Assembly (NCBI GenBank): GCA_002878135.1
Contig: PNIT01000005.1
Coordinates: 1 to 33,679 of the forward strand
Reading direction: 5' to 3'
DNA from: Candidatus Aciduliprofundum sp.
GTDB taxonomy: Archaea; Thermoplasmatota; Thermoplasmata; Thermoplasmatales; ARK-15
Length of the DNA: 33,679 bases
The notes beneath the pieces were generated by a model. The model was given only the letters and a program-made list of their open reading frames with translations. It was not told where the DNA came from and made no database searches. Position 1 is the first letter of the stretch. Each line of letters opens with the position of its first letter. This document shows positions 23,433 to 32,495 of the stretch, piece by piece. A program made the translations under genes and the position numbers.

Positions 23433-24271
23433 CTGAATTCTTCGTATATGGTCTCTATACTCCTGTCCACCTCCAGCTGTTTCAATGGTAAATGTACATA
23501 TTTCCTGTAAACCTTTTCCTCGAATGTTTTCTCCTCCTTTTTGTATATTATACCCAGGGCAAATTTATCATCCTGGAGTATCTGGAATGCCCTGTTCCTA
23601 TCACCCGGATCATGGTCCTTTAGCTGGTATGAATTTGCCTTGTACCAATCGTAGGTATTTATTTTATTCCAGGTTACGCAGGGTGAAAGTACATCCACCA
23701 GAGCAAAGCCCCTATGCCTTATTGCCTCCTCTATAATTTGCGTTAGCTGTACTATATCACCAGAAAAGCCCCTGGCTATGAAAGTAGCACCGGAGGCAAG
23801 AGCAAGCAGGGGTCCATTAACAGGCTTTTCGTATGATCCATAGGGGGTGGTGATTGTTACAAAGCCTTCCTCACTCGTTGGTGATACCTGGCCTTTCGTA
23901 AGACCATAAATCTGGTTGTTCATTACAATGTATGCGACATCTAGATTCCTCCTGGCAATATGCACAAGATGCTCCGTACCTATGGCATATGCATCACCAT
24001 CACCACCCGCTATAATTACCTCTAGCTCAGGATTAGAGAGCTTTATTCCCGTGGCGACGGCAGCAGCTCTTCCGTGGATAGTATGTATTCCATATGAGTA
24101 AAAATAGCTGTTTATCTTACTGGAGCATCCTATACCTGTAACTAGAACGGTTTTTGCAGGGTCCAGTCCAAGGTTTGCAGCCGCCCTTTTTAGTGCTGTC
24201 AATACACCATAGTCACCGCATCCTGGGCACCAGGTGGGTGTTTCCCTATCGTAAAGTGATATATTTACCAT
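23429..24271 (-). CDS. korB: 2-oxoacid:ferredoxin oxidoreductase beta subunit
   Basis: TWCPGCGDYGVLTALKRA, TGIGCSSKINSYFYSYGIHTIHGRAAAVATGIKLSNPELEVIIAGGDGDAYAIGTEH (TPP-binding). Confidence 0.94.
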   Translation of the reverse strand: MVNISLYDRETPTWCPGCGDYGVLTALKRAAANLGLDPAKTVLVTGIGCSSKINSYFYSYGIHTIHGRAAAVATGIKLSNPELEVIIAGGDGDAYAIGTEHLVHIARRNLDVAYIVMNNQIYGLTKGQVSPTSEEGFVTITTPYGSYEKPVNGPLLALASGATFIARGFSGDIVQLTQIIEEAIRHRGFALVDVLSPCVTWNKINTYDWYKANSYQLKDHDPGDRNRAFQILQDDKFALGIIYKKEEKTFEEKVYRKYVHLPLKQLEVDRSIETIYEEFR

Positions 24272-25980
24272 CCCATCACCTCCCTTATACGCCTTTCTAT
24301 GATTCCTGGTCTGAAGGACCTCCCATCATATTTCCTTATACCCACAGTATTCCTGAATCCTGTGTTTAATTTTACAAGATCCTCAAGCTGTCCCAGGTAA
24401 TTCTGTTCCACAACAAAGGCTATCTTTACATCCTTTAGGTGTAAAGCAACATCATCAAGGAATGGAAAGAGTGTTCTGATCCTTATGAATTTAATTTCCC
24501 TTGGAATCCTTTCCAGAGCCTCCAATATTGGACCCATCGTTGATCCCATTCCAATAACAGCCACATCTCCTTCTCCCTGTACCACCGATGGGAAAAGTTC
24601 ATTCTTCATCACCTGGATCTTCTTCATCCTCTTATCCATCATCTTAACCCTGTTGGAAGCATTTTCTGTTATATGGCCGTATACATCGTGCTCATCCCCT
24701 GTCTCCAGGTGAATTCCCTTTTCTACCCCGGGGATTGTCCTGAATGAGATACCATCCTCCTGAAAATCATATCTAGGAAACTCCCTTTCATTGCTAACTG
24801 GATTTAATTCAAGCTTACCCCTGTCCACCTTCAGCTTATCAAGGTCAAACCTTTTAACGACCTGTTTGTTCCAGCTTATTAGTTCATCGCTCAATATTAT
24901 AACAGGTACCTGGAATCTTTCCGCAAGGTTGAAGGCCTCAAATGTGAAATAGAATGCCTCTTCAACATTCCCTGGAGCAATGACTATCCTTGCCTTATCA
25001 CCGTGACCCCCGTATACTGCATGGTTTATATCACTCTGCTCCGTCTTTGTTGGTAGACCCGTGCTTGGTCCCGCTCTCTGAGCATCCAATATTACCACTG
25101 GCTGTTCTATCATACTTGCTAGACCTATACCCTCGGTTTTGAGATCAAAGCCTGGACCGGATGTAACAGCCATGGATCTTAGGCCAGCATAGCCTGCACC
25201 TATTGCCATGTTTACTGCGGCAATCTCAGATTCTGCCTGTATTGCAACTCCTCCCTTCTCTGGAAGATGTCTTGAAAGGAATTCAAGTACATCGCTTGCA
25301 GGTGTAATTGGATATGCTGCAATGAATCTGCAACCCGCAGCAAGGGCGCCCAATCCTATTGCCTCGTTTCCCATAAGAAGCAATGTGTCGGGTGCAACCT
25401 TATCCCCCTCTATAACATATCCTTCCATGGGTTCTATGTCCTTTGAATATTCAAGACCCTTTTCATATGCAAGCAAATTCTCCTCAATTATCTTCTCACT
25501 TTTTGTTTTATATGAATCCCTAATTGTTTGCCTCATGATATTGCTGTCGAGGGAGAATAGTTTTGATAATACACCCAGTGCCATGGTGTTTTTAATTATC
25601 TCAAGACCTAGCTCCTTTCTTGCAATATTTGCCAGGGGAATCTTTACCTTTCTAACATCCTCCCTTTTTATCTCCAGATCCTTTCTGCTGCTATCAAATA
25701 TTACCACACCGCCGGACTCAAGCTCATCCATGTGCAGGAGGATGGAATCTTCATCAAAGGCAAGGAGAACGTCTATTCTATCATCCAGTGAAAATATCCT
25801 TTTCTTTGATCCCCTTATTGCATAGCTGGTGTGACCCCCCCTGATCCTTGAAGGAAAATCCTTGTCTGTGGCAACATAGAATCCAATCCTTCTAAAGTAT
25901 TTTGAGAGTATCTCGCCCGTGGCCAGTGATCCATCCCCCGCCTGACCGCCTATTCTTACGGTAATATCATTCATCTTCAT
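24265..25980 (-). CDS. korA: 2-oxoacid:ferredoxin oxidoreductase alpha subunit (gamma-alpha fusion); ORF track starts at 26022
   Basis: N-terminal gamma domain ([21 protein letters not shown]) followed by alpha domain with YPITP and [27 protein letters not shown] 25980 forms an ATGA junction with the rubredoxin stop. Confidence 0.94.
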   Translation of the reverse strand: MKMNDITVRIGGQAGDGSLATGEILSKYFRRIGFYVATDKDFPSRIRGGHTSYAIRGSKKRIFSLDDRIDVLLAFDEDSILLHMDELESGGVVIFDSSRKDLEIKREDVRKVKIPLANIARKELGLEIIKNTMALGVLSKLFSLDSNIMRQTIRDSYKTKSEKIIEENLLAYEKGLEYSKDIEPMEGYVIEGDKVAPDTLLLMGNEAIGLGALAAGCRFIAAYPITPASDVLEFLSRHLPEKGGVAIQAESEIAAVNMAIGAGYAGLRSMAVTSGPGFDLKTEGIGLASMIEQPVVILDAQRAGPSTGLPTKTEQSDINHAVYGGHGDKARIVIAPGNVEEAFYFTFEAFNLAERFQVPVIILSDELISWNKQVVKRFDLDKLKVDRGKLELNPVSNEREFPRYDFQEDGISFRTIPGVEKGIHLETGDEHDVYGHITENASNRVKMMDKRMKKIQVMKNELFPSVVQGEGDVAVIGMGSTMGPILEALERIPREIKFIRIRTLFPFLDDVALHLKDVKIAFVVEQNYLGQLEDLVKLNTGFRNTVGIRKYDGRSFRPGIIERRIREVMGW

Positions 25981-26138
25981 AGTCTCACGAACATCTCCTT
26001 GCTGGCACCACAAACTGGGCATGTGTAGTCATCTGGCAGTTCCTCAAAAGGCGTCCCTGGGCCTATACCCCTATCAGGTTCACCCAAATCCGGATCATAT
26101 ATGTATCCACACACAGAACATTGGTATTTCACACTCAT
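25977..26138 (-). CDS. Rubredoxin (53 aa), not in the supplied ORF track
   Basis: Manual translation of the minus strand: [53 protein letters not shown]; two CxxCG knuckles. ATGA overlaps with both neighbours. Confidence 0.96.
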   Translation of the reverse strand: MSVKYQCSVCGYIYDPDLGEPDRGIGPGTPFEELPDDYTCPVCGASKEMFVRL

Positions 26139-26563
26139 TTTTTCAACTCCTTTAGATTTTGTATAATTTCATCAGCGTGATTTTCAACCTTCACCCTTCC
26201 CCATGCCTTCACTATCCTCCTTTCAGGGTTGATGATAAATGTTGTCCTTCTTGCTCTACCCATATTCTCTACACCGAACATCTTAATTAGCCTTTTTTCC
26301 CTGTCACTTAAAAGATGGAATGGTAGATTGTATTTTTCTTTAAATTTCCTATGGGTTTCCTCATCATCAACACTTACACCAACAACCTCCACATCAAGAT
26401 TCTTTATCTCACTGTACCTGTCCCTGAATGAACACGCCTCCTTAGTACAGCCCGAGGTAAAATCCTTTGGGTAGAAGTAAAGTACAAGCCATTTACCCCT
26501 GTATTCAGGCAGGATATCGTCAATAAATCTTACATCATCCCCCTCTTTTAGCATCTTTACCAA
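26135..26563 (-). CDS. bcp: Peroxiredoxin, Bcp/PrxQ family
   Basis: [30 protein letters not shown] with the Cys-x4-Cys arrangement of Bcp. Confidence 0.95.
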   Translation of the reverse strand: MVKMLKEGDDVRFIDDILPEYRGKWLVLYFYPKDFTSGCTKEACSFRDRYSEIKNLDVEVVGVSVDDEETHRKFKEKYNLPFHLLSDREKRLIKMFGVENMGRARRTTFIINPERRIVKAWGRVKVENHADEIIQNLKELKK

Positions 26564-27075
26564 CCTCCATAATTAACTATCTCCTCCAGATTTTTCCTTT
26601 CCCTTTTATGATCTTTCATTTCCTCATCACCCGGATAACCTATTATAAGTAGTATTAATACCCTGTATTCCCCAGGTATTGAGAGTCTCTCCTTCACAAG
26701 ATCCTCATTGAAACCTAGAATTGAGTGCGCTACCAAACCCTGATGGTAGCTCTCCAGAAGCATATTTTCCACCGCAAGACCGCAGCTGAACATATAATAT
26801 TCCCTGCCATTGCTTATACAGTCGAGATCTCTTTTTGAAACAACAGCGATTATCATGTATGAACTCTTTGCCCAAGAGTTACCCCTGTTTATGGCATCGT
26901 GTATCCTTCTTGTCTCTTCACCCCTCAAGACAACGAAATGCCATGGCTGATTATTGTAGCAGGAAGGGGCCCATTGACCTGCCCTTAAGATATTGATTAA
27001 TTTTTCATCTTCAACAGGCCTATCTGAAAATGACCTAGCACTCCTCCTTTCCTCTATCTCCTTGAGCATGATCAA
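26557..27075 (-). CDS. Nitroreductase family FMN oxidoreductase
   Basis: IEERRSARSFSDRPVEDEKLINILRAGQWAPSCYNNQPWHFVVL and C-terminal ILLIIGYPGDE. Confidence 0.93.
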   Translation of the reverse strand: MIMLKEIEERRSARSFSDRPVEDEKLINILRAGQWAPSCYNNQPWHFVVLRGEETRRIHDAINRGNSWAKSSYMIIAVVSKRDLDCISNGREYYMFSCGLAVENMLLESYHQGLVAHSILGFNEDLVKERLSIPGEYRVLILLIIGYPGDEEMKDHKRERKNLEEIVNYGGW

Positions 27076-27524
27076 AACTCCTTGTAAACAAGTTCATCAT
27101 ACATATTCTCCAACTTCGCCTTATGCTGAAGCTCCTGGTTTGCCAAAAAATCCAATACCTTTTCAACATCCTTATTTTTAATGGAATTCTTCAGGTTTAT
27201 GTAAAATTCGTATTCATTTCTCTCCCTGCTCATGGCCACCTGTAAAACCTCCTGCAGGTCTGAATCCTCCCTTATTGTTTCCTTCTTTGGAAGATGATCG
27301 CTGAGCTTAAGATCCTTTAAATTCTCCACCACATCTATCTTACCCCTCATCAAGGATTCAATTATACTCTTGTGCCTTAGTTCTTCCTCTGCAAGCTCCT
27401 TTAGTGTATCCCTCACGTTTGAGAAATTGGATATTTTCATGGCCTCCATATAAAATTCATATGATTCTTCCTCTGACTTTATTGCAAGCTTAAGCAGTTC
27501 ATCTATTTCCATACATATCACCAA
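27072..27524 (-). CDS. Ferritin-like / rubrerythrin-superfamily diiron protein (COG1633-like)
   Basis: Two half-repeats with E...ExxH ligands: SEEESYEFY...EEELRH and SRERNEYEFY...NQELQH; no rubredoxin domain. Confidence 0.88.
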   Translation of the reverse strand: MVICMEIDELLKLAIKSEEESYEFYMEAMKISNFSNVRDTLKELAEEELRHKSIIESLMRGKIDVVENLKDLKLSDHLPKKETIREDSDLQEVLQVAMSRERNEYEFYINLKNSIKNKDVEKVLDFLANQELQHKAKLENMYDELVYKEF

Positions 27525-27542
27525 AAAAATAGGAAAAAAGAT

Positions 27543-27908
27543 TTATTCTATCTCTATGTCCACTGAATTCTCCCATACTCCATGTACGTTGCAGTAGGCT
27601 AGCGCATAGATTGTGGCCTTTTTATCCAGCTTAATCTTGAATGTTACTGTAGGATCAGCAAATGTTGGCCCGAGATCAAATGTTGCAACGTGCACAGGAT
27701 TGTATGGCCTTCCATCAATCTGTGCATATATCTGTATCCACTTTATGTGATGTTCCACAAGGTTTGGATGTGGCACTTCCTTGCCCACTGTCACTGTAAC
27801 ATTGAACCACTGGCCCGCCTTTACCTTCCTTGGCGCCTCTATTATTGGTACGTGCTTCTCCTTCCCCTCCTTCTCAGGGGATATTATTACCTCACCAAAC
27901 TTTTTCAT
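27543..27908 (-). CDS. Superoxide reductase (neelaredoxin / desulfoferrodoxin family)
   Basis: EKHVPIIEAP, GKEVPHPNLVEHHIKWIQIYA and YCNVHGVWEN, the iron-centre His and Cys ligands and the catalytic Glu-Lys. Confidence 0.96.
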   Translation of the reverse strand: MKKFGEVIISPEKEGKEKHVPIIEAPRKVKAGQWFNVTVTVGKEVPHPNLVEHHIKWIQIYAQIDGRPYNPVHVATFDLGPTFADPTVTFKIKLDKKATIYALAYCNVHGVWENSVDIEIE

Positions 27909-27920
27909 TTTTTCACCTCC

Positions 27921-28382
27921 TCAGATAAAATTTTCCAGCATATCTTCATCTTCAATCTCTTCCTTTATTAATTCCTGTATTATACCGTATGTAACAAAAT
28001 CCTTGCCATGTGTTTTCTTTATCAGCCTGTTAAATACCTCAATAAGGCATCTCTTGTAATTGATCAGGGATTCAAGCATTTCTTTTTCATTCTTGGCATT
28101 TATGGAATCAGGATATTTGCAGTTTCCAATACGTATCATCTCTGCTGGGTTGTATATGATGGACCCTCCCAATGTCTTTATCCTGGCTGAAATTAGCTCT
28201 GCATGTTTAAGGTCCCTCTGATAAATCTTCTCAAATATTGACTTCAGGTTTGTATTTAAAGTTATCCTTGATGAATACCAGAATAGGTATAATGAAAGCC
28301 ATTCATCTGCATATGCCTTGTTTAGATCATTGACTATCTCAGGAACGCTTATTTCAACAATCTCCCTTGCTTTCTTTCCCAT
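27921..28382 (-). CDS. Dps-like / bacterioferritin-like ferritin-fold protein (DPSL / thioferritin candidate)
   Basis: Four-helix ferritin pattern with AYADEWLSLYLFWYSS, RDLKHAELISARIKTLGG, two cysteines (GNCKYPD and KRCLIEVFN, 24 residues apart) and KEEIEDEDML. Confidence 0.75.
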   Translation of the reverse strand: MGKKAREIVEISVPEIVNDLNKAYADEWLSLYLFWYSSRITLNTNLKSIFEKIYQRDLKHAELISARIKTLGGSIIYNPAEMIRIGNCKYPDSINAKNEKEMLESLINYKRCLIEVFNRLIKKTHGKDFVTYGIIQELIKEEIEDEDMLENFI

Positions 28383-28388
28383 AGTGGA

Positions 28389-28892
28389 TCAGAACTTCCT
28401 AAATGCAGAGCTTGGTGCTCCGCAGACAGGGCATTTCTCCGGCACCTTACCCACGGCCGTATAGCCACAGACTGTACATATGTAGATATCGCCTATATCC
28501 ATATCCTTCTTTGCCTTAACACTTTCCTTTGCCTTCTTGTAGAGATCGGCATGTATCTTCTCCGCCTCAAGTGCGTAATGTGTGGACTGCTCAGCCGTTT
28601 TCTCACCCTGAAACTTTGCCACCTCGTTGAAAACAGGATACATCTCCTCCACCTCATAAGTTTCACCGTCTATTGCAGCCTGTAAATTATTCTCTGTATC
28701 CTTTATGAGACCTAGCGCCCTGTAATGATTTGTGGCATGTACCTGTTCCGCATATGATATGGCCCTGAAAAGCCTCGCTATATTCTTATAACCAGCCTTT
28801 TCGGCAACATCTGCAAAAATAAGGTATCTCATATGTGCCTGACTTTCCCCTGCAAAAGCATCCCCTAAATTCTTTTCAGTCATCTTTTTCAT
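28389..28892 (-). CDS. rbr: Rubrerythrin
   Basis: MTEKNLGDAFAGESQAHMRYLIFADVAEKAGY... with C-terminal rubredoxin-like YICTVCGYTAVGKVPEKCPVCGAP. Confidence 0.96.
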   Translation of the reverse strand: MKKMTEKNLGDAFAGESQAHMRYLIFADVAEKAGYKNIARLFRAISYAEQVHATNHYRALGLIKDTENNLQAAIDGETYEVEEMYPVFNEVAKFQGEKTAEQSTHYALEAEKIHADLYKKAKESVKAKKDMDIGDIYICTVCGYTAVGKVPEKCPVCGAPSSAFRKF

Positions 28893-28953
28893 CCTATCAC
28901 CGATATAATCATGCGCTTATTATATTTTAAAATTTTGTATTCCATTTGTAGAA

Positions 28954-29526
28954 TTAATATTCAATACCCTTTCTTGCCTCAATGCCCCTCTGATAGGGGT
29001 GTTTTACCTCCACCATTTCCGTTACCAAGTCAGCCATATCAATCAATTCTTTTGGAGCGTACCTACCAGTTAAAACTATCTCAACATTTTTAGGTCTTTC
29101 AAGCAGTATGCTCTTCATATCTTCCATCGATACAAGTTCAAAATAGAGGGCGGTGATTATCTCATCCAGTATTACCACATCATATTTTCCCGATTTAATT
29201 ATACCTTTTACCTCTTTTATTCCTTTTCTAACAAGTTCCACATAATCCCTGGGTGGATTCCCTGGTTCAAACACAACAACACCCTTCAATTTATTGGCTA
29301 TGGATGGATCCTTCGATATGAAATAAGGTTTACCCAGATATCTTTCCTTTATGTTTTTAATACCCTTAAGTATCTTTGTCTCACCATATCTCCTTGACTT
29401 CATAAAATGCATTATGTATACGTTAAGATTATTACCTGCGGCCCTCACAGCAAGGCCAATGGCTGCGGTTGTTTTCCCCTTCCCATTACCTGTGTATACC
29501 TGTACGAGACCACTCTTCAGATGCAT
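28954..29526 (-). CDS. cobO: Cob(I)alamin adenosyltransferase, CobO/BtuR type
   Basis: P-loop VYTGNGKGKTTAAIGLAVRAAG, YDVVILDEI, VEIVLTGRYAPKELIDMADLVTEMVEVKHPYQRGIEARKGIEY. Confidence 0.95.
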   Translation of the reverse strand: MHLKSGLVQVYTGNGKGKTTAAIGLAVRAAGNNLNVYIMHFMKSRRYGETKILKGIKNIKERYLGKPYFISKDPSIANKLKGVVVFEPGNPPRDYVELVRKGIKEVKGIIKSGKYDVVILDEIITALYFELVSMEDMKSILLERPKNVEIVLTGRYAPKELIDMADLVTEMVEVKHPYQRGIEARKGIEY

Positions 29527-31190
29527 CAGTATATCACCGGTTCAATATATTCTCCCCACACATCTTTGAGAGAATTAACAATCTCTCCAAGCGTTGCCCT
29601 TGCCCTGATCGCATCTATTATGTAAGGCATGAGATTCTTTTCATCAGCATTAAGCTGCAGTATTCTGAGAGAATCCTGTACCTTGGATATATCCCTATTT
29701 TCCTTGTACCTCTTCAGCCTTGCTAGATGCCTTTCCTCAAGTTCATCAGGCACCTTAAGTATGGGTATCTCCAATTTTTCCTCAATCCTGTATTTGTTTA
29801 CACCAACCAGTACCCTTTTCATCTCTTCAAGCTCCTTCTGATACCTGTATGCAGATTCAGCTATCTCCCTTTGGAAAAATCCAGATCTTATACCTTTTAT
29901 AACACCACCTATGGAATCTATCCTGTCAAAGTACTTGTATACCTCCTCCTCTATCTTATCTGTAAGCCATTCAACGTAATATGAGCCTGCGAGAGGATCA
30001 ACAGTGTTTGATATTCCTGTTTCTTCACCTATTATCTGCTGCGTTCTTAGTGCTATCATCACTGCCTTCTCGGAGGGAAGTGCCCATGCCTCATCCATAC
30101 TGTTGGTATGAAGACTCTGTGTACCCCCTAGAACAGCCGCCATTGCCTCTACTGTTGTCCTTATTATGTTATTCTCAGGCTGCTGGGCTGTAAGGCTAAC
30201 CCCTGCCGTCTGTGTATGGAATCTTAGCCATAGGGATCTTTCCTTCTTTGGGTTGAACCTGTTCTTCATCTCCCTAGCCCATATCCTTCTCGCAGCCCTG
30301 AATTTTGCTATCTCCTCAAAAAAATCAATGTGCGCATCGAAGAAGAAGCTGAGCCTGGGTGCAAAATCATCAACATCAAGACCCCTCTCGACCGCCTTTT
30401 CCACATATGTAAGACCATTGGCAAGAGTAAATGCAAGCTCCTGCACTGCTGTAGCGCCAGCCTCCCTTATGTGATAGCCACTAATACTTATGGGATTCCA
30501 GAGGGGAAGTTCCTTTGAACCAAATTCAATGGTATCAATGACAAGTTTTAATGATGGTTCAGGAGGGAATATGAAACTCTTCTGGGCCATGTATTCCTTG
30601 AGTATATCGTTCTGTATTGTGCCCCTGAGGTCACACCACCTTGCACCCTGGGATTCCCCTGTTAGTATGTAAAAGGCCCAAATCATCGCTGCTGGACCAT
30701 TTATTGTCATTGATGTTGATATGTCCTTAAGTGATATATCCTTGAACATCAGCTGCATGTCCTCAAGTGTGTTTATGGCAACACCTGCCTTTCCAAACTC
30801 ACCTTTTGTGATTGGATCATCAGCATCAAGTCCCAGAAGAGTCGGGTAATCGAATGCTATGCTGAGCCCGGTCTCACCGTGCTCCAGAAGATACTTCAGC
30901 CTTCTGTTGGTTTCTATTGCATCCCCGAAACCTGAGAATTGCCTGAAAGTCCATAGTCTGGATCTGTACATGGTTGGATGAATACCCCTGGTGAATGGAT
31001 ATTCTCCCGGAAAACCGAGTTTTTCAAAGTAATTGAACTCACCTATGTCAATAGGTGTATATAAAGTCTTAATCTCTATACCTGAAAGTGTTGAGAATTT
31101 CCCCCTTTCTGGAAGAGACTGAAGAGATTTTTTCAAAACTCCCTCTTCCCACTCTTTAATTCTTTCCCTAATCTTTTCCTCTTTTTCCAT
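29526..31190 (-). CDS. Adenosylcobalamin-dependent acyl-CoA mutase large subunit; predicted isobutyryl-CoA mutase type (ORF track starts at 31208)
   Basis: Mutase TIM barrel (RGIHPTMYRSRLWTFRQFSGFGDA, GTIQNDILKEYMAQKSFIFPPEPS, ISISGYHIREAGATAVQELAFTLANG, LGGTQSLHTNSMDEA). Specificity residues Phe and Gln replace the MCM Tyr and Arg. Confidence 0.93.
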   Translation of the reverse strand: MEKEEKIRERIKEWEEGVLKKSLQSLPERGKFSTLSGIEIKTLYTPIDIGEFNYFEKLGFPGEYPFTRGIHPTMYRSRLWTFRQFSGFGDAIETNRRLKYLLEHGETGLSIAFDYPTLLGLDADDPITKGEFGKAGVAINTLEDMQLMFKDISLKDISTSMTINGPAAMIWAFYILTGESQGARWCDLRGTIQNDILKEYMAQKSFIFPPEPSLKLVIDTIEFGSKELPLWNPISISGYHIREAGATAVQELAFTLANGLTYVEKAVERGLDVDDFAPRLSFFFDAHIDFFEEIAKFRAARRIWAREMKNRFNPKKERSLWLRFHTQTAGVSLTAQQPENNIIRTTVEAMAAVLGGTQSLHTNSMDEAWALPSEKAVMIALRTQQIIGEETGISNTVDPLAGSYYVEWLTDKIEEEVYKYFDRIDSIGGVIKGIRSGFFQREIAESAYRYQKELEEMKRVLVGVNKYRIEEKLEIPILKVPDELEERHLARLKRYKENRDISKVQDSLRILQLNADEKNLMPYIIDAIRARATLGEIVNSLKDVWGEYIEPVIY

Positions 31191-32091
31191 AACCAACACC
31201 CATTTCAAGCATTATTTCATCTATTACCTTGGAGATGTCCTTACCGGACATTACCTTCTCAATGTATACCTCAATTTCCTCATTTTTCATTATTTCATCC
31301 ATTCTATTTAAAGCATGCTGTTTGATTGTATACAGGATCCTTTGTCTAAGCTTATTCTTCTTCAAACCATTTCTTTCAATGAATTCCCTATGCTCTACAA
31401 TTAACCTTAGGATTTCATCAATACCCTGGTTTCTTACCGCAACGCTCTTTACAATCCTGGGGATCCAGCCATCTTTTCTCTCCTTCATTATTAGGGTCAT
31501 TTCCTTTATCTTTTCATCCGCGGCCCCCTGATCAGATTTATTTAAAATGAAGATATCACCTATCTCAAGCTGTCCTGCCTTAATCACCTGTACCTCATCA
31601 CCCAAAGTGGGTACAATTACGACCAAAACTGTGTTTGCTATATTCATGACGTCAACCTCATCCTGCCCAGTTCCTACTGTTTCAATGAATATGGTATCAA
31701 AACCTGCCGCATCCAGTACATTTACTATGTCAGGTGTATGATAACTCATTCCCCCAAGCTTTCCACCCGTGGATATGCTCCTAATAAAAACATTCTCAAA
31801 TTTGTTCAGTTCCCTCATCCTTATTCTATCCCCAAGAACTGCACCCCCTGAAAAAGGGCTGGTGGGATCTATGCCCAGTATTCCAATCTTTTTACCTTCC
31901 AAGGCAAGTTTTAACGCTATCTTTGAAATGAGTGTGGATTTTCCACTTCCAGGAACTCCGGTGACCCCTATCACCCAAGCACCCCTGATTCCCCTTAAGG
32001 CTTCAGTGGCAAGTTCGGTGTTTCCTTCCTCTATTTCAGTGATGGCCTTTGCTATGCTTTTTCTATCCTTTAAAATATCAGCGATATTCAT
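31168..32091 (-). CDS. meaB: MeaB/ArgK-family G-protein chaperone of acyl-CoA mutase
   Basis: [51 protein letters not shown] and [36 protein letters not shown]. Confidence 0.96.
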   Translation of the reverse strand: MNIADILKDRKSIAKAITEIEEGNTELATEALRGIRGAWVIGVTGVPGSGKSTLISKIALKLALEGKKIGILGIDPTSPFSGGAVLGDRIRMRELNKFENVFIRSISTGGKLGGMSYHTPDIVNVLDAAGFDTIFIETVGTGQDEVDVMNIANTVLVVIVPTLGDEVQVIKAGQLEIGDIFILNKSDQGAADEKIKEMTLIMKERKDGWIPRIVKSVAVRNQGIDEILRLIVEHREFIERNGLKKNKLRQRILYTIKQHALNRMDEIMKNEEIEVYIEKVMSGKDISKVIDEIMLEMGVGYGKRGKD

Positions 32092-32495
32092 ACCCTTCTC
32101 CTTAAATTCTTCCTTATGAAATCTGATATCTCCTTTATACTTGTACCTGGATTGAATATTGCATCAACACCCATTTCAATCAGTTTATTCTTATCATCCT
32201 CAGGGACTATACCTCCACCTATGAGAAGAACATCGTTAAGGCCGTTTTCCTTCATTAGTTCCAGAATCCTCCTGAAATGGTACATATGTGCACCTGAAAG
32301 TATGCTCAGGCCGATTACATCAACATCCTCCTCTATGGCACTCCTTACAATATCCTCGGCGGTCTGATGTATACCTGTATATATAACCTCAAATCCTTCA
32401 TCCATTAGCGACCTTGCGAGTACCTTTGCACCCCTATCATGGCCATCAAGGCCTGGCTTTGCTATGAGCACCCTAATCTTCCTCATAATGATCAC
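32088..32495 (-). CDS. Acyl-CoA mutase small subunit (B12-binding domain)
   Basis: [38 protein letters not shown], DxHxxG cobalamin motif, [11 protein letters not shown] and [10 protein letters not shown]. Confidence 0.96.
   Translation of the reverse strand: MIIMRKIRVLIAKPGLDGHDRGAKVLARSLMDEGFEVIYTGIHQTAEDIVRSAIEEDVDVIGLSILSGAHMYHFRRILELMKENGLNDVLLIGGGIVPEDDKNKLIEMGVDAIFNPGTSIKEISDFIRKNLRRRV

Noticed and set aside
28893-28935. Seven-codon uORF (ATGATTATATCGGTGATAGGATGA) overlapping the rubrerythrin start
   Set aside because: It is too short to distinguish from chance; GGTGAT within it is more simply an SD for rbr.
29682-29700. GGATATATCC palindrome, similar to the PadR operator core
   Set aside because: It lies inside the mutase coding region, lacks the TAGATATATCTA core, and has no promoter context.
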